From Burkholderiales bacterium (GTDB lineage Bacteria; Pseudomonadota; Gammaproteobacteria; Burkholderiales; Burkholderiaceae_B): DNA of 5,910 bases. The stretch covers positions 1 to 5,910 of the forward strand of contig SXZD01000119.1 of the NCBI GenBank assembly GCA_005788065.1. The letters run 5' to 3'. Within the stretch, counting starts at the first letter, position 1, and each line of letters starts with the position of its first letter. The position numbers and the translations under genes are program-made. The notes below the pieces were generated by a model. It saw only the letters and a program-made list of their open reading frames with translations, made no database searches and had not been told where the DNA came from. Below are positions 5,287 to 5,910 of the stretch, in pieces.

Positions 5287-5910
5287 ATGACGGTTCGCGA
5301 CTACATCCTGACTCTTTCATGCCCCGACACCACGGGCATCGTGTTTCACGTATCCGATTTTCTGTACCAGCGGCAGTGCAATATTCTCGACTCCGCGCAG
5401 TATGGTGATGACACCACGGGTCTGTTTTTTTTGCGCATCCATTTTTCGGTGGTGGGTGAACACCCCTCCGACCGTTCGCTGGACGGGCTGAAAGCAGCGT
5501 TCGCACCGCTGGGCGACCGCTTCAAGATGAATTGGGGGCTGTTTGATCCCTTGGTCAAGCCGCGTCTGCTATTGATGGTGTCGAAGTTCGGACACTGCCT
5601 GAACGACCTGTTGTTTCGCTGGAAAACCGGACAACTGCACTGCGACATTCCGGCCATCGTGTCCAATCACCCCGACTTTGCGCTGCTGTCGGCCTCCTAT
5701 GGCATCCCGTTCTATCACTTGCCCGTCACGGCGGCCGGCAAAGAGCAGCAGGAGCGTCAGGTGCTGCAGATCATCGAGCGTGAGCGCGTCGACCTGGTCA
5801 TTCTGGCGCGCTACATGCAGATATTGTCAGCCGGGATGTGCGAATCGCTGCGAGGCCGCGCCATCAATATCCACCACAGTTTCCTGCCCAGTTTCAAAGG
5901 TGCCAAACCC
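5287..5910 (+). CDS. purU: Formyltetrahydrofolate deformylase, N-terminal 208 residues, partial at right edge
   Basis: PurU hydrolyses 10-formyltetrahydrofolate to formate and tetrahydrofolate. It balances the one-carbon pool and supplies formate for PurT-dependent purine synthesis. The frame is open from the ATG at 5287 to the window edge (E. coli PurU is 280 residues, so about 70 are missing). Seen: an N-terminal ACT regulatory domain at about 5-85, beginning YILTLSCPDTTGIVFHVSDF, with NILDSAQYGDDTTGLFFLRI at 32-51. A linker and the formyltransferase-like catalytic domain begin at about residue 92 (KPRLLLMVSKFGHCLNDLL). The motif INIHHSFLPSFKGAKP at 193-208 carries predicted catalytic N194 and H196, as in PurN. 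The catalytic aspartate would lie past the edge. The gene starts 2 bp after waaF with a GGAG ribosome site. A T8 run at 5425-5432 lies in the conserved GLFFLR segment, and the frame is intact through it. Confidence 0.95.
   Translation, partial: MTVRDYILTLSCPDTTGIVFHVSDFLYQRQCNILDSAQYGDDTTGLFFLRIHFSVVGEHPSDRSLDGLKAAFAPLGDRFKMNWGLFDPLVKPRLLLMVSKFGHCLNDLLFRWKTGQLHCDIPAIVSNHPDFALLSASYGIPFYHLPVTAAGKEQQERQVLQIIERERVDLVILARYMQILSAGMCESLRGRAINIHHSFLPSFKGAKP

Noticed and set aside
1..5910. CRISPR arrays, tRNA or rRNA genes, insertion sequences, integrase or attachment sites
   Set aside because: None seen; apart from the 117-bp and 98-bp intergenic gaps nearly the whole window is protein-coding, with no spaced repeats, transposase-like protein or terminal inverted repeats.

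Overview
The window looks like chromosomal DNA of a GC-rich betaproteobacterium, probably of the order Burkholderiales. The basis is protein style (IlvE, WaaF and PurU of proteobacterial type), the gene order ilvE - small CHCC zinc-finger gene - waaF, and high G+C at third codon positions. The assignment is by recognition only, with no database search.

Left part (about 1-2849), all on the minus strand: an efflux operon read in the order tetR-family repressor, membrane fusion protein (periplasmic adaptor), RND inner-membrane pump. The pump gene runs off the left edge, so only its first 340 codons are present. The repressor and adaptor genes overlap by 77 bp, and the adaptor and pump genes are 1 bp apart. 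This implies a single transcript in which the repressor controls itself and the pump. No outer-membrane channel gene is in the window.

Middle (2850-2966): a short divergent control region. A good sigma70-type promoter for the efflux operon (TTGACC, 17 bp, TATAGT on the minus strand) lies directly beside a weaker promoter for ilvE (TTCAGT, 17 bp, TAGAAT on the plus strand). The two -35 boxes touch. Small inverted repeats here are candidate operators.

Right part (2967-5910), all on the plus strand: ilvE (branched-chain aminotransferase), a 67-residue CHCC zinc-finger protein, waaF (ADP-heptose:LPS heptosyltransferase II) and the first 208 codons of purU (formyltetrahydrofolate deformylase). 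The last three are packed 9 bp and 2 bp apart and probably co-transcribed. Between ilvE and the zinc-finger gene is a 98-bp gap with a degenerate 10-bp tandem repeat (five units, across the ilvE stop codon) followed by a strong GC-rich hairpin.

All seven genes belong to known families, and I see no undescribed multi-gene system. The points most worth a second look are the 77-bp tetR/adaptor overlap, the abutting divergent promoters with nested inverted repeats, and the helically phased TTGA repeat at the end of ilvE.
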